Position numbers and translations under genes: made by a program
The notes under the pieces: model-generated
The model's input: the letters and a program-made list of their open reading frames with translations, nothing else
Database searches by the model: none
What the model was told of the DNA's origin: nothing
DNA from: Phytophthora sp. 'mugwort'
Taxonomy: Eukaryota; Oomycota; Peronosporomycetes; Peronosporales; Peronosporaceae
Direction: 5' to 3'
Assembly: GCA_033558025.1 (NCBI GenBank)
Contig: JAUCEF010000006.1
Coordinates: 2,914,001-2,978,000, forward strand
DNA: 64,000 nucleotides
Shown: positions 31,106 to 43,800 of the stretch, piece after piece
Layout: every line of letters starts with the position of its first letter
Numbering within the stretch: the stretch's first letter is position 1

Positions 31106-32749
31106 TCATGATAGCCCCTTCGAACTTCTCATTTTGCGCTCGGCCAATACGCGAACACGGTGAAGCCGAATGGTGATTCCCAGCTCTTCGAGATCAGAGT
31201 CAGTGGCCTGGATAAGCAGCGCGCCATCAATACCCTGAGCGCGAAAGTTAGCGCCGTATCTACCGTTGTCCAACCCCAACGAATCTAAGAAGTTTTGCAC
31301 CTCGCCAACTCCCCACTGCTCCAAGTCTTCTCCTCGAACTTGAATCTGCTGGTTTTGCACGTCTTCAGATGTTTTCTGCAGCCGTCGACTTGGGGTGGAT
31401 ACTCCCATTCCGTGCTTGTACTCATCCACTCTTGCTTTCGACAATGACGCCTTCACACGCAGTACGAGATCGTTACGATTCTGCTCGTCTTCCAACAGCG
31501 TTGTCTCGAAGAGGGAGGAGTAAATTCTCTCTTTGCGTTCGCGATATGACAATTCAGTAGCGACAAGTGACTGTGATCGAGACTGCACAAAACTTTGGGG
31601 GCTACCACACGATCCACGACGGCCTTTGGTCGCGCGGTAAATGGCCTCTTTGCGTTTAAGTTCATTCTTGCGCTGATACAAGTCGCCCGATCGAAACTTG
31701 AGGCCATTGACAAGACTACCGATCCGAGTCTGCAGCCGACGGCGACTATCGGGAAGAATTGTATCTTCAAGGCGTGCTTGAAGGGCGGCAAGCTCGTCCC
31801 GCATCGCACCTAGCTCATGTTCTGTTTGATTGATTAACTCCCGGCTCAGTGCAACGTCCTCGAGCATGGCAGCTTCTCTGGGGTTAGTCGTGGCAGGAAC
31901 GGTACCGAGTGAAGCTCCATCTTCATCTCGGTTGGCGAACTGCAACTTTGCTCGCGTTCTCTCGTGAATTTCTTGTGGTGGTTCTGCGGCATTGTCGGGA
32001 TCGTTGTCAGACTCGTCCGTCGAATGGACAGCGCTCTCCGAATCAGGATTTCTACATGTCTGAGTCAGTCGAATGTGTCGTCGTCGAGCGTCTGCTTCTC
32101 GTTCACGAAGTAGCAGCTTTGACGCAGGAAACACGCGTCGCATAGTGATATCACCGACCCAGTTTCCAAACACCTGAACCGCTGACTCCACGTCATCTTC
32201 GCGAAGTACCGGGTGATCTAGGTGCATCTGGGCAAGGAATGGATTCTGTGTCAGTCGTATTTCTTGTAGCGACTCGATACGAGCAACATCTCTGAAGGAT
32301 GCTAGGAAGTCCAAGTCAGCTGTCATCTTGAGCAAATAGTTCACGCCTCGCCACTTGAAGCTCATCGCCTGCGCTTTAGCTTGCTGTTGGTGCTGCCACT
32401 GGTCGATATCCTCGACAATCTGCACGCTCACGGACTGTAGTTGATCTATCACGCTCTGGAAAACCATCGGGGATTTAGATATCCCAGCGATTCTAGGCTG
32501 TTGTGGCTTTTTCGCGGCCCCAAGAAGCTGTTGAAGCGCCTCGAGGCAGCCCTCGCGCTCAACGATTTTCTTCACAATGTCCAAATCGTAGGGCTTTGCA
32601 AACCCAGCACATGGTGGGTATACGATTGCGGTCGAAGCTAAGTCAGTCAGCATGCTTGATATAGGACAGTCTTGAGCACACTCGGATGAAGATGGACTGG
32701 TTGGGTGAACGACGGCAGGAGCGATGAACAACTTAGTATCGGCTGACAT
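31106..32749 (-). CDS. SAM-domain coiled-coil protein
   Basis: A single-exon gene of 547 residues starting at ATG 32749. Residues about 1-260 are mixed helical with no domain I recognise ('DIVKKIVEREGCLEALQQLL', 'FGNWVGDITMRRVFPASKLL'). Residues about 290-370 are strongly coiled-coil ('ELGAMRDELAALQARLED', 'LYQRKNELKRKEAIYR'). The C-terminal 70 residues form a sterile alpha motif: 'LEQWGVGEVQNFLDSLGL' to 'SDLEELGITIRLHRVRVLAE', with the typical W-x-x-x-x-V and L-G-I spacing. SAM domains mediate homo- or hetero-oligomerisation, so a scaffold role is likely; localisation is unknown. It lies tail-to-head behind the stomatin-like gene on the same strand, about 300 bp apart, with no sign of co-transcription. 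Confidence 0.8.
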   Translation of the reverse strand: MSADTKLFIAPAVVHPTSPSSSECAQDCPISSMLTDLASTAIVYPPCAGFAKPYDLDIVKKIVEREGCLEALQQLLGAAKKPQQPRIAGISKSPMVFQSVIDQLQSVSVQIVEDIDQWQHQQQAKAQAMSFKWRGVNYLLKMTADLDFLASFRDVARIESLQEIRLTQNPFLAQMHLDHPVLREDDVESAVQVFGNWVGDITMRRVFPASKLLLREREADARRRHIRLTQTCRNPDSESAVHSTDESDNDPDNAAEPPQEIHERTRAKLQFANRDEDGASLGTVPATTNPREAAMLEDVALSRELINQTEHELGAMRDELAALQARLEDTILPDSRRRLQTRIGSLVNGLKFRSGDLYQRKNELKRKEAIYRATKGRRGSCGSPQSFVQSRSQSLVATELSYRERKERIYSSLFETTLLEDEQNRNDLVLRVKASLSKARVDEYKHGMGVSTPSRRLQKTSEDVQNQQIQVRGEDLEQWGVGEVQNFLDSLGLDNGRYGANFRAQGIDGALLIQATDSDLEELGITIRLHRVRVLAERKMRSSKGLS

Positions 32750-33048
32750 GCATACGGAAATAGGTCTACAAGTTTGAAAGGTGACGCAAAATAGCTGGTG
32801 AGTGGAGATCCATGCTTTATCGGCACCTAAGTAGATACATCAACAGGGTGCCACACAACTTTTCATGGGTTTGCTATTTTTCACGGTGAGACGGAAATCC
32901 GCAACTCGCAAGGTCATCTGAAGCATTTGCTGCCGCTTTGTGACGGCAGGTACCCTCTGCAAACAGCGTGCGACAGCGACCGTCGACCTGTTCTATGCTG
33001 CCTCTGCCTCTCATGGCAGGTCAGGAACCCCAAATTGTAAGTGTCGGG

Positions 33049-34269
33049 TTAGTTCTTGGTCGAGTCCGGGTCGAGATTGTCCAAAGTATACTCGCCAAGA
33101 TCGCCCTCCACATTGTTCTGGTTATTCGTCGTGCCAGCAATACGCGCAGCCTCTTTGTTATTCTGCTTCTGGATATTTCCGAAAATGGAGAGTGCGGACG
33201 CCACCATGCTCGACGGATCGTTTGTGTTGGCCGGCAATAACACGGTTGTGCCCTCCTTAGCGATGTTGCCGAACGCGTCCACGTACTTCTCCGCCACCTG
33301 GAGTGCCACGGCGTCACGTCCACCCGTCTCCTGAATAGCGCTCGAAAGCCGCTGAATAGCTCCAGCCGAGGCGTTCGCCTTGGCCAGAATGGCAGCAGCT
33401 GCACCTTCTGCCTCCAGCACAGCCGCACGCTTCTTACCTTCAGCCACATTAATGTACGCCTGACGTTCACCCTCAGAGTCGAGAATCTCGGCGCGTTTCC
33501 GACGCTCAGCCTCGGCCTGCATGTCCATCGCTGCCTTGACACTGCGTGGCGGGGCAATATCTCGGATCTCGTATCGCAGGCACTTGATACCCCAGGCCTC
33601 CGAGGCCTGGTTAATGGACTCCACGATACTCAGATTGAGTGACTCGCGCTCCTCAAAGGTCTTGTCCAGCGTGATCTTACCGAGCTCGGAACGCATAGTA
33701 GTCTGCGCCAGTTGCGTGACAGCGTAGAGCGGATCCTCGACACCATAGCTGGCGTTGTACGGGTCAATAATCTTGACGTACAGCACACCGTCGATGCTAA
33801 TAGTCACGTTGTCGCGGGTGATGGCTGTCTGGCCCGGAATCTTGATAGCCTCCTCCTTGAGTGAGTGCACGTAGGCGATGCGGTCCACCATAGGGATCAG
33901 GAAGTGCAGCCCGGGAGTCAGCACGTCGTGGAACTTGCCGAAGCGCTCCACGACCCACGCGCGCTGCTGCGGCACGATCAGCACGCCCTGCAGCGAACGC
34001 CAAATACCAACAAGTATGTTAGCAATGCATGATACTACAATGGATAATTGTTGCAGCTAAGTTGGGCGTACGATGTTGACGGGTGTGTCCTGCAGGCGGG
34101 GCATGCCGCTGTCGTCGTAGGGCTGCGCCAGCGCGGGGCGCGAGCTGTGCAACAGACGAGCGTGCACTGGCTGCAGGAACGAACTCGAGGCGCGCGCCAT
34201 GGTCATCATCGGTAGCTTCGGACGCGTCTGGCGGGCAACAGCGCTGCCCAGGAGCTTTACGGCGAGCAT
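33049..34269 (-). CDS. STOML2: Stomatin-like protein 2, mitochondrial (SPFH/prohibitin-domain)
   Basis: Two exons, 34269-34072 and 33987-33049, are separated by an 84-bp GT-AG intron and give 378 residues (human STOML2 356). The first exon is an Arg/Ser/Ala-rich mitochondrial targeting sequence ('[20 protein letters not shown]', '[10 protein letters not shown]'). Exon 2 begins '[19 protein letters not shown]', the start of the SPFH band-7 domain, followed by '[20 protein letters not shown]' and '[20 protein letters not shown]'. The coiled-coil '[20 protein letters not shown]' and the C-terminal '[20 protein letters not shown]' complete the family pattern. STOML2 scaffolds cardiolipin-rich inner-membrane domains and supports respiratory complexes and proteases. 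I chose ATG 34269 over the in-frame GTG at 34278. The exon join is in phase. Confidence 0.93.
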
Positions 34270-34441
34270 CTCGATCACGGATCTTCACGGCAGTGGTGTG
34301 TGGCGGAATGAATGCCGTGCTTCCGGTGTGGTGCACCCAAACATATCCAACAATATTATTGAGTACACCACACCAAATGTCATTTTTCGCCAATCCCATC
34401 ATGCTACAAGAATTATGATGATTGGCTGAAATTACGTTAAA
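34270..34441. promoter_or_regulatory. 172-bp divergent promoter, STOML2 / ELM2-PHD gene
   Basis: The two ATGs point away from each other across only 172 bp. CCAAT boxes lie in opposite orientations: ccaat at 34390-34394 and attgg at 34421-34425, a common arrangement in shared promoters. No TATA box is evident. Confidence 0.6.
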
Positions 34442-37400
34442 ATGCCATTGCAGCCCATTTGCCAAGTTGCGCGCGCGGAAGCCGACTCCAGCCGATTCCT
34501 GAGCTTCATGAGTCGACGCGTTGCTGTCTCGGAAGATGCGGCAGGCGGAAGCAGCCCCCGGGAGCGCAGCAATAGCGTCAGCAGTGGCACTGGAAGCTCC
34601 GGGGCCGCTCCGACCGCGTCTCCTCAGTTCGCGACGCTACACTCCAGGGTCGGGAAGAGATACCAGGCCGTGATACCCGAACTGCTGGCGTCCCCGGCCG
34701 ACGCGGCCGAGCTTCTGTACAAGAAACAGGCTCTGCAGCAGCCCAGACCCAGGTACTGCCCCATCAAGGCCCAAGGTGCGTACTTACTGCGATGAGTGCG
34801 GACTATGATATATCCGAGTCATTCGATATTTTAACAATATTAACATATATTCTTTGTTGTTTGTTGTGTGGCACAGAACTGGGACCGGAGCTGGATAAGT
34901 ATTTGAAACTGGTGCGGTCGCTGAGAGATGGGGCAACGTTCGACACCCAGGAGCAGGTCACGGCACTGGCCCTGCAGCATCTCCACCGGTTTGACTATAA
35001 CACCACGGACGCCGCGTGCTCGCTGTATGCGAGACATAGCATCGAGCTGCCGAGGTCGGCAGTGAATGTGGATCAGATCCCAGCCAAGTTGACGGTGACA
35101 GAGGAAGCCAAGAAGTGGCTCTTGGCCTTCTATCGTTGCATGCGACGCACGGAGATTGATGACAAAGTGCTCGACCAGATGTGTGAGTTGCACGAGAAGT
35201 CCAAGGCTAACGGTAATGTGATTCCGCCGACAGAGACGGGTGTGCTGTCTCGACTTGTGACTCGGATTTTGACGTGGAGAGAGCAATGCGAAGCGGTTAG
35301 CAAGGAAAAAGTGGATCGTGCTCAGCTACTTCAATTGCTTCATCAGGCGGAGGACATGCAAATTATCTTACCGGAGAGGGAAGCAGTCGTGTCCAGGTTA
35401 CAAACGTTCGATAGTGCTCTCACGCAACTGCGAGAGGCGCTGGAACACAGCAACAAACGGCATCAGAACAAAAAAGTTGGACTGAAAGAGCTGGATGCTC
35501 TTTTAGAGGCAGTAATGGCACCACAACTCATTTTCCCCGAGGAAAGCGGCTTCCGTGAAACGGTTGACGAAGCCAAGGAGCTCAAGTCTACAATTGATCA
35601 AATGCTGGCAGAAGACAAGGTGAGTCTGCCCGTAATACGTGACGTGCTGGCTAAGATCGAGTTGCTGCCAGTGAATTTCGAACATGAAGTGGAGCAATTT
35701 CAGCAGAAAATGCTTAGCGCGCAGACATGGCTAGCAAAGGCGCGCAAATGCATGCCTAACCGCCGAGCAACGCGACGAGCAGGCGGTACAGACACAAAGA
35801 AAATGGACCTGAAAGCAATTCGTGCGCTTGTGGACGACGCGCCGTGTGAAAGTAGCACCGAGATGTTTGAAATGCAAGATTTACTGGAGTGTGCAGATGT
35901 GTGGGCAGTCAAAGTGAAGGAAGCGATAGATAGCGGTGCTGATGTGACGCTGGAGCACCTGAAAGATCTTTTGGATGAGGCAAAAGACATTCCTGTGGTC
36001 ATGGATGAGCAGAAATTTCTAGAGGCTGAAATTGCTGCACGTGAATGGTGTACAAGTGCTGCGTCGAAGCTGGCTTCTCGTAAGTCTATCGAGGAAATGG
36101 AGGAATTGACTACACAGGTGAAAACGATTCGGGAACGCATTCACCCAAAGAAACAGTCACGTTGGAAACCACAAGTGGAGCGTGATATAAGTGCAGCGAT
36201 GGATCAGTCCCGCAAATGGATCAACGAGCTTCGAGACAATCTTGGTGTTGCAGCGTTTGATAAGTTGTTTGCTTCGCTGCCGTCGTATATTCCTTCTTCG
36301 CACTCATCCAGAGCCTCACCCTTAACGACTAATGCCGATAGAGCAAAGAAAAAATCAATGGATGCGATTAGTAAGCTTATCGAGAAGTCGCAGGCACTTG
36401 CGATTGACGTGTCTTCGTACACGACACCACTGAACGATTTGCTGCTCAAGGGAGTTGAGGCACAAGCGGAGGCAAGTGCTATTTTGATGAGTATTGGTTG
36501 TTTGTCGGGAACTATTGCGTCTCAAAATGCCAATGATCCAGATGGATCGAGTAGTATGGATATTGACTCGATGCCTCGAGAGCTGGGCGATATGGCGCAG
36601 GCGTCAGCTCTACTCGAGAAAATCGATGCATTCCCGTTCACGTTTGAGGAGGGGCTAACCCTTGCCAGTATCGTTGAGGGTGAAAAGGACTGGGCAGCGC
36701 GTGTTCGTGAATGTATCCCTCCGCGACAATCAAGGAAGAAACGCCTAGCAAATGAGTCCTTCACGACGGAGCAGCTACACGAATTGCTAAATGAGTCAAA
36801 GAGATTGCGTTTTCTGTTTCGTGACGAGCTGCGCATTCTTACGAAAGAGCTTCATGATCTGACTGTGTGGCGCGTGAAGGCGCACGAAGTTATCGAAGGT
36901 GAAGTGAGCGCATCCGTTCCCAACGTGGTCGAGTGTCTTCAATCGTTCGACCTTCGGGTGTATGGGAAACTGCAGAAGGCTAAAAAGAAACTTCATATTG
37001 GCAATATTCCCACCGTTCAAGAAAACGAAAGCAACGGGAATACCGATTTAAGCAACGGGAATATCGATGTGGATATATCATCAGCACCGTTCAGTGATAC
37101 CGCCAAAGCAATCAAGAAAGAAGAAGAGAATGATGTTTCTGCGATGGATGTTGATGCTGAGAGCGTGAGCGATGGTGTGGCGCCAGTGGAGACGCGTAAA
37201 CAAGCAGATTCCAAGTCGGAGGTTGTATCCCGAAAAGACGAACTCTCTAGCACCGAGAATGGAATACAAACAGAAACAGAAGTTCCAGGTATGAAACCTA
37301 CCATCGCGAATGGTGTTGCGACTATGAACATGCAAGCGTTAGAGATACATGCTGATTCAATCATGACACATGTTCGGATTGAAAGTGGGTGCATGCAGAA

Positions 37401-40400
37401 ATCAGTTGCTAAGGAGGTAGACGGTGGTGACGACTCGAAGACGTCGTGGATGGCTAAGAACGGACGGGATCTCTTGGAACCAGTCCTGGCAATGACGGAA
37501 GAAAGTTTTGATGCAGTGAATAGTCTGGAGCTAAAAGAAGCTGAAGCACGGCAGACAGTCGAAGAACTCGTTCTGGCAGGTGATGAAGGCGACATTACCG
37601 AGAATGTTACAGACGAGTCTGTGCGAGCTTTGGATAGATGGAAGCAACAGCTTGCTCACGTGCTAAAGGAAAGCGACCTACTCAGCGTGGAAGCCCCGGA
37701 GCAGAAGGTTATTAGTCTTATCATATCGTTGCTGGAGTGGCTGCAGGGATCTCGGTCTCTTTTCTATGATGAGATTCTTCCTCTCCAGGATCTTGTCGTC
37801 AAAGGTGACAGAATGAGTGAAACCCTCGGGGAGATTAAGGCACTTGATGTGGTAAAACCAGAAACTCTGGCGACATTGGAGCAAATGCTTTGGCCCCTAC
37901 CGTACTTGAAAACTCACGAGAAGGTGGTTCTCGAGTGGACGGAGCGTGTGCACAAGTGTGTGGTCGGCAAGCACGCACACGTGAGCGAACTCCAAACGTT
38001 GCTTGACAATGGAAGTGGGCTCCTACTGGAGCAGGGCGCCTTCAAGATTGTGATGGACGAAGCTAAAAAAGCCAGGCTTTGGCTCTCCAAACTAAAGAAG
38101 CGCTTGAGAGCTTTGATGACAAAGGGGGTTGGAAGAATGAGCATGAGCGCGGCCCGTTCTCTGGTCGACGAAGGTGAGGACATCGCAATAGATATGCCTG
38201 TGTTCGACTTCTTGAAGGAACACTTGGAGATTGCGAGTGACTGGGAGAACCGCGTGTTGGCATCCGGAATCGAAACAGGACAGGCACGGGTTGCGAATTT
38301 GCTTGCATTGCTTAATGAGTATGAGTGCGCCCGGCTGGTGATTGACCTCGACATGCACCGCGACGTCCTCAAGTCCGCCACGGAGCGTTATTGTATCTGC
38401 CGCCAGCCCTTTGACGGGCTAATGATTGGGTGCGATCACTGCGATGATTGGTTCCACGACAGCTGCATTGGTATGTCGAAGGAAAAAGCTGAGAAGGTAG
38501 AGCACTATACCTGTCCGTCGTGTACGATTTTGCAGAATCTTGCAGCAATGCTTCAGCACGCGAAGGCGAAGGAGCAGCAAAACAGCTTGTGGGACATGCA
38601 GGAGTATGCAAAGGCATTCGAAAAGCATCAGGCTAGTGCCTTGCGTAAGGTTAAGCGTGAGGAGAAGACGGTCGAGCGCACGGAAATGCTTCTATTTAGC
38701 TGCAACAACCAGATGAACCAGCTTCGGGCCCGAATTGACGACATCGAGCGCGCAAAAGCCTGCTTATCTATCAACACAATTGCAGGGAATAGCACTCTTC
38801 GTCAACAACAACCATTGCAGCAGGCGTCGCAGGTAAAGCCATCTCCTGTCCAACCTTCATCCCCGACATCAGTACCAGAAGCAACTCGAGTGAAAGTGGA
38901 AACACCTGCCTTAAAAGTATCCAACAGTGTTGCAGCCCCAACAGCTGCAGTTGGTACAAATGCAGCTGTCCACGCTGCTGCGGCGGCACCCACTGCTGCT
39001 ACTGCTTCTACTGGCAGTACGACTTTATCGAGTACAGCAGCAGCTTCGACACGTGCAGGGATAAATGTGACAGCTTTGAATCGTCAGCAGTACCCGAGTA
39101 TCCTGATTCCCCCCATGCGCGCAGTCAACAAAGTATGGAAAAGCCCACTGATGGAGCCTGCCACCAAGCCAGTAATGACAACCAGTGCGACCCTCAATGC
39201 TAATGGAGTGAAGAATTCTAACAACCTTCCAAACGCTTCCTCGACGACTGCTACCTCCACAGTATCGTCGTCGTCAGCCGCCCCCGCGAGTGTTTGTGCC
39301 TCAGCCTCAACACAAACACTAACTGTCGCGACTATAGCCACGCCCACGGCCACGCCAACTACCAACACGCCTACTACAGCATCTGCTTTGACTACTGGAG
39401 TCCAGCAAGTCGCAACGCCCCAACTATTAAATCCGATGGCGGCGACGTTGATGGGGAGCACGGAACGGTTAGCAGCGCTAGTGGTTGCAGGCGGCGTCGA
39501 GCAGCAACTGACGAACATGAAGAGCGAGCACGTCGAGGCGAGCAAGCAAGTGCTCGAGCTTCAGAGTTCGTTGCGTCTCAGTCGTGAGCGTCTGGCGAAT
39601 GCTCAGCAAGCCCTTCGTGAACTGTCGAATATATTCCACGCGCGGCATCGTATTCTACCTTATGCTCAAGCCTGGGTGCAGCGAGCCGTGACATTGCTAA
39701 ATACGACGGCAGCCTTGTCACGCGCGAATATCGAGTTGTCGACATTTCTTCCGCGAGAATATGCAGTAGTGCTCTCTGAAATGGCACATCCTACTTCAGC
39801 ATCAGCCTCGAGTCCACCAGCAACATCGGAGTCAATGGACATTGATAAACTGTTCCCTGGCGTAGATATGTACGCCCGATTGCTGCGTACTGTCTCGTGG
39901 AGTCAAGTAGTGGTGTCTCTGTTGCAAGAGCGACCATCACGCTGTGAGCTCAGCGATGCCATTGCGTATGCTGTGGAGTACGGACTATGGGAGGACAAAA
40001 AGATTGTGGCGCCGCTTCGCAGCTTGATCGGTCGCGTGGACGCGTGGGTCTCTCGTGCACACAAATGCATGACAAAATCTGCGAGTAAGACGCAACAATT
40101 ATCACGATTGAAGGTGCTGATGAACGAGTACTCGAAGCTCCCGTTAACATACGCGGAAACTGCAGAACCCTTAGATGCGTACGTAAAACAGTTAACAGGC
40201 GCTGGAGTTAAGAACAAGGTCAAAGGCGATGAAGCACTCACTCCTGAAACGGCAGAAGCGGCCGCTATTAAGGTTCTGGACGAAGCAATGGTCGGGCTTT
40301 CTTCTTCGGCGGCATACGTCTCAAGTACTAGCGCAACAAAAAAACAGGCGCCACGTAAGAGGAAGACGTACACTCGAAAAGACAAAGCCCACGTCCGCGA

Positions 40401-40515
40401 TACCAAAAAGGTGAAGAAAATACAAGATGCTTCTGGTGGTACGGGCTCGGTTCTGCCGTCGAAAGTAGAGCCGACAACCAAGGCGACTCAGGCTTCTGAC
40501 AGCACTTCAGTATGA
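34442..40515 (+). CDS. Large ELM2 / PLU-1-like / PHD-finger chromatin protein
   Basis: Two exons, 34442-34775 and 34877-40515, with a 101-bp GT-AG intron, give 1990 residues. Residues 69 to about 125 form an ELM2-type region ('RVGKRYQAVIPELLASPADA', then 'ELGPELDKYLKLVRSL' after the splice), as in MTA, MIER and CoREST proteins. Roughly residues 150-1280 are repeated helical units of the type '..W..K......L..L..LL.E....' resembling the PLU-1 region of KDM5 demethylases. A PHD finger with Cys4-His-Cys3 spacing lies near 1280-1330 ('RYCICRQPFDGLMIGCDHCD', 'DWFHDSCIGM'). An Ala/Thr/Ser-rich stretch follows, then further helical units and a basic C-terminus ('KKQAPRKRKTYTRKDKAH') likely to be a nuclear signal. 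No JmjC domain is present. The likely role is a histone-tail-reading scaffold in a deacetylase or demethylase complex; this is inference. The frame is clean throughout. Confidence 0.85.
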
Positions 40516-40884
40516 CCACCCCATCCAGCATCGTATGAGGTGAGGTGGATGTATTATGGTATGTATCATGTATAAAAGCAGACAGTCTGTAGAAAGTAGA
40601 TCACTGTGTGCTTGCTTGCGCGGTGAGAAGGACAGTCTCGTGCAGCTACTTGCGCGAGAACAAGTTGGAAGAAACTCGACAAATTCAACCGTATTGTGAA
40701 CAAAGATTCGACTGGAGAATGAACGGGACTTGCGTGGCTGATTACGAGTTCATACGAGAGGTGATATGCATGAGGTGACAACGTTGCTAACGCAGGACCG
40801 TTACGTCCGTTGTAACTAAACTGGTTCGAGTCGCCGTGTGTGAAGACGAACTTGCTCAAAAGAAATTGTGCGTCTTCTTCATCC
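40516..40884. other. Intergenic region before LRR-IQ gene
   Basis: 369 bp between two same-strand genes, holding the 3' end of the ELM2-PHD transcript and the promoter of the next gene. Open frames here are antisense shadows. Confidence 0.5.
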
Positions 40885-43800
40885 ATGTCGTCAGAGCCGG
40901 AAGAACCCTCGGATGCATTAACCGACACGGACAGACAGCAGGTTAAGGATATAGATGAGCCGTCTCTTTATGACAAGAATGGTCAAGTAGAGGATGATGA
41001 GAAGAACGAGTTATTGATTGAAGAGGAAAGTGAGGCATCGGGCGAGCAAAAGGGAGAGGAAGAAACTGAGATTAATGACGTAATATTTGCAATGGAGGAA
41101 GAGAACACAGCAGTTGAAGAGAATGGAGAGGTAGCGCTGTGTGGCAGCAACGAGACGAATCAAGAGGCTGAGAATGGTGTAGAAGACGGCGTAGTTGCCG
41201 ACGAAGGGGATGCTTGGGAATGGCAGCTTCGAGTGATACAGCGCGTGAGCGAGGGTTTGCTTGATCTCAAGCTCTTCACGTCCGGCGAATTTGACTTCGT
41301 TGTAGTTCTCAATGTGCAGCAAAATGCATTAAGAGACCTGGAGCCTATCGTGGGCATGGCTCGGACGTTGCGTGTGCTAAACGCTTCACAGAACGAAATT
41401 GTCGCGTTACCCAGCGTCAATTTCTGGTCACAGTTTCGATGTCTAAGCATGTGCTTCCTTTCTCAAAACGCTTTGAAAACATGGGAGGAAGTGCAGGGAC
41501 TTGAGGGTTGTGGTGGATCGCTCCTTTGGCTTTCTCTGGCCAATAACCCTCTCATGGCGTTAAAGAATGCGCGCGGTTTCGTGGTAAATAAACTGCCTTT
41601 CCTCAAGGCTCTCGATAATTTCGTGACGACAGACCAGGAGATTGTTCAGCACGCTCGTCCAAGTACTCGCTTTAATGCATTGACACCACGACTAAGTATC
41701 GCACACCTTCAAATGCCCCTCGAGTTCGAGACTGACGACGCCGCGCTCCGTTATGTCGAAGAAACAGAGACAGCACTTGCGAGTATATTTGCTGACAACA
41801 GCCCAAGCGTACGCGCTCAGAAACTCGTGCGCGGATACCTTTCACGACGCGCAAACTTTCCTCGGTTTCGCAATGTGCGCGGGCTCATCATTCACGTCCA
41901 GAAGCATGTTCGTGGCTTTCTGTTGCGCCAATTGATCAAGCGCCAGATTTGCGACCTGGTGGCTGCCAACGGGGAATCGAAGCTCCTCATGGCCCCCGTC
42001 GCAGCAGGCCACGGACATTTGTCACCGCTCGCTCGTCGATTATTTGAGAAAATGCTGCCCCTAATTCGTCGATGGCGTACGCATTTCCAAGCCAGAAAAC
42101 GTGCCGTGGCCATTAAGAAGATCCGATTTTGGTGCCGAATGGTGTACCAACGCCATGCACGGCGTACTCGCCAACTTCTGCGCGATCAGCAAGAGATCTG
42201 GATATACTATACACCAGAATTTGAGCAAGAGCTTCTCACTTTAGCTGCGCGAGTTGCTCGTCGTGATCCTTACCTCATGACGTTGTCTCGTGAAGATCGT
42301 CTAGAACTCCTACGAGGACGTTGTGCCCAATCTGGGATGACTGTTCTCCGTGGACCAAACCCAAACTCGAACGTTGTGCGCCTGGCTTCAACCCCAAACG
42401 AGATAATCCCGACTCTCGAACGACCATGTCAACTACAACGAGAAGAGGATGAAGGCTATAAACTGCTTCGCATGGGACGAGATGCCCAGTCTACACTTGA
42501 CACGCCCACAGACCACCCTATGCGGCGTTTGACTTCATCAGGCTGGCCTGCGCTGATTCGCGCTTTCCCTAGCGATATTGTGCTTGAGGACCACTTGCTC
42601 GTCGCTGAAAAGCAATTTCTGCAGCAAGATCTCGAGCGTATCGCTTCTATCCAAAGTCAGCATCGACAAGCTACCACCAATAGCGAAATGACTGACGGTA
42701 AACCCCTTACGAGACTGCAAATGATGATGAAGCGTCAATCTCGAGCAGTGCTGCTTCACTTAAATCAAGTTACGCGTGAACTTCGGCAGCGTTTGGTGAT
42801 TTGCAACCGGAGAATTTTAACCGCTTGTGTGAAGCAACAACAGCGTCGACATCAGCAACAGAGCAACATTGACGTTTCTTTCTCCTTGACCAAATCGAAG
42901 CTTCGTGCGCGAGGGCACGCACCGACTCGATGGGAGCGGAAGCGGATTGTTTCTTCGTCAGCTGAACACTCGCGCAGCTACCGTAAGATGAAGGTGTTCA
43001 TTCCGTGGACAATTGACATGTACCTGCACATCGTGGCGAGTCTTGATCGCGCCGTCTCCATGTGTTCTGTAGGACCAGCCAAGGCCTTTGCATTGCCCTA
43101 CGAGGATGCGAAACGTGCCGACGGAGCGTTGTTGATTCAATCAGCGTGGCGTGCCTCGATGTGCCACTCGCGTCGAAACGCCCTTGAAGTTACAATCTCG
43201 CGTGCCCTCGTATGTATTCAGCGGTGGTGGAGATTTCGCGTTGGGCTGCGTCGTCGGCTCGATGTGCTGCGCGCGTGTCTTCTGGTTGGAGCAAGTATTA
43301 ATTCTCGTACCCTCTTCATGGAAGCCAGCGTTTATCACACACTTGTGGGGTCGTGGCCAGCAGTGCAAGCTGTTGTAGCGCGACATCGGTGTCATGAGCA
43401 CGGTCTGCACGGTCGAATCGCCTCAGGAACGCACGTCCAGCTTACATTGACGCCAGGACAGTTGTTGCTTTACAGTGCCAGTCGAGAAGAGCGCTCGATT
43501 CTGCTTCCTCAGCCTCAGTATCATCAAGTGTCGTCTGTGTCATCTGCTCATGTAAGTTCATCAAAGATTGAACTCTGGTCGAGTCAGCGTTGCAGCGCTT
43601 ACCTGCCTGCGTGGATGCCCGGTACACCAAATCCCGAGCAGGAAAGCATGAGTTCGCGCTTTGAGGACGCGGCGGCGTTACTACTTGTCGATGGAGTGCA
43701 GGTCGAGCCTACACTCATGGAGCGGGAACTCATGCTGGGCGTCACGCAGCCACCTGTAGCTGAAATGTTCGCGCAGATGAATCCATTCCGTATGTTCCCG

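Noticed and set aside
37017..37595. 192-codon minus-strand open frame inside the ELM2-PHD gene
   Set aside because: Composition is Ser/Phe/Ile-rich as expected from antisense of acidic helical coding sequence; no independent signal.
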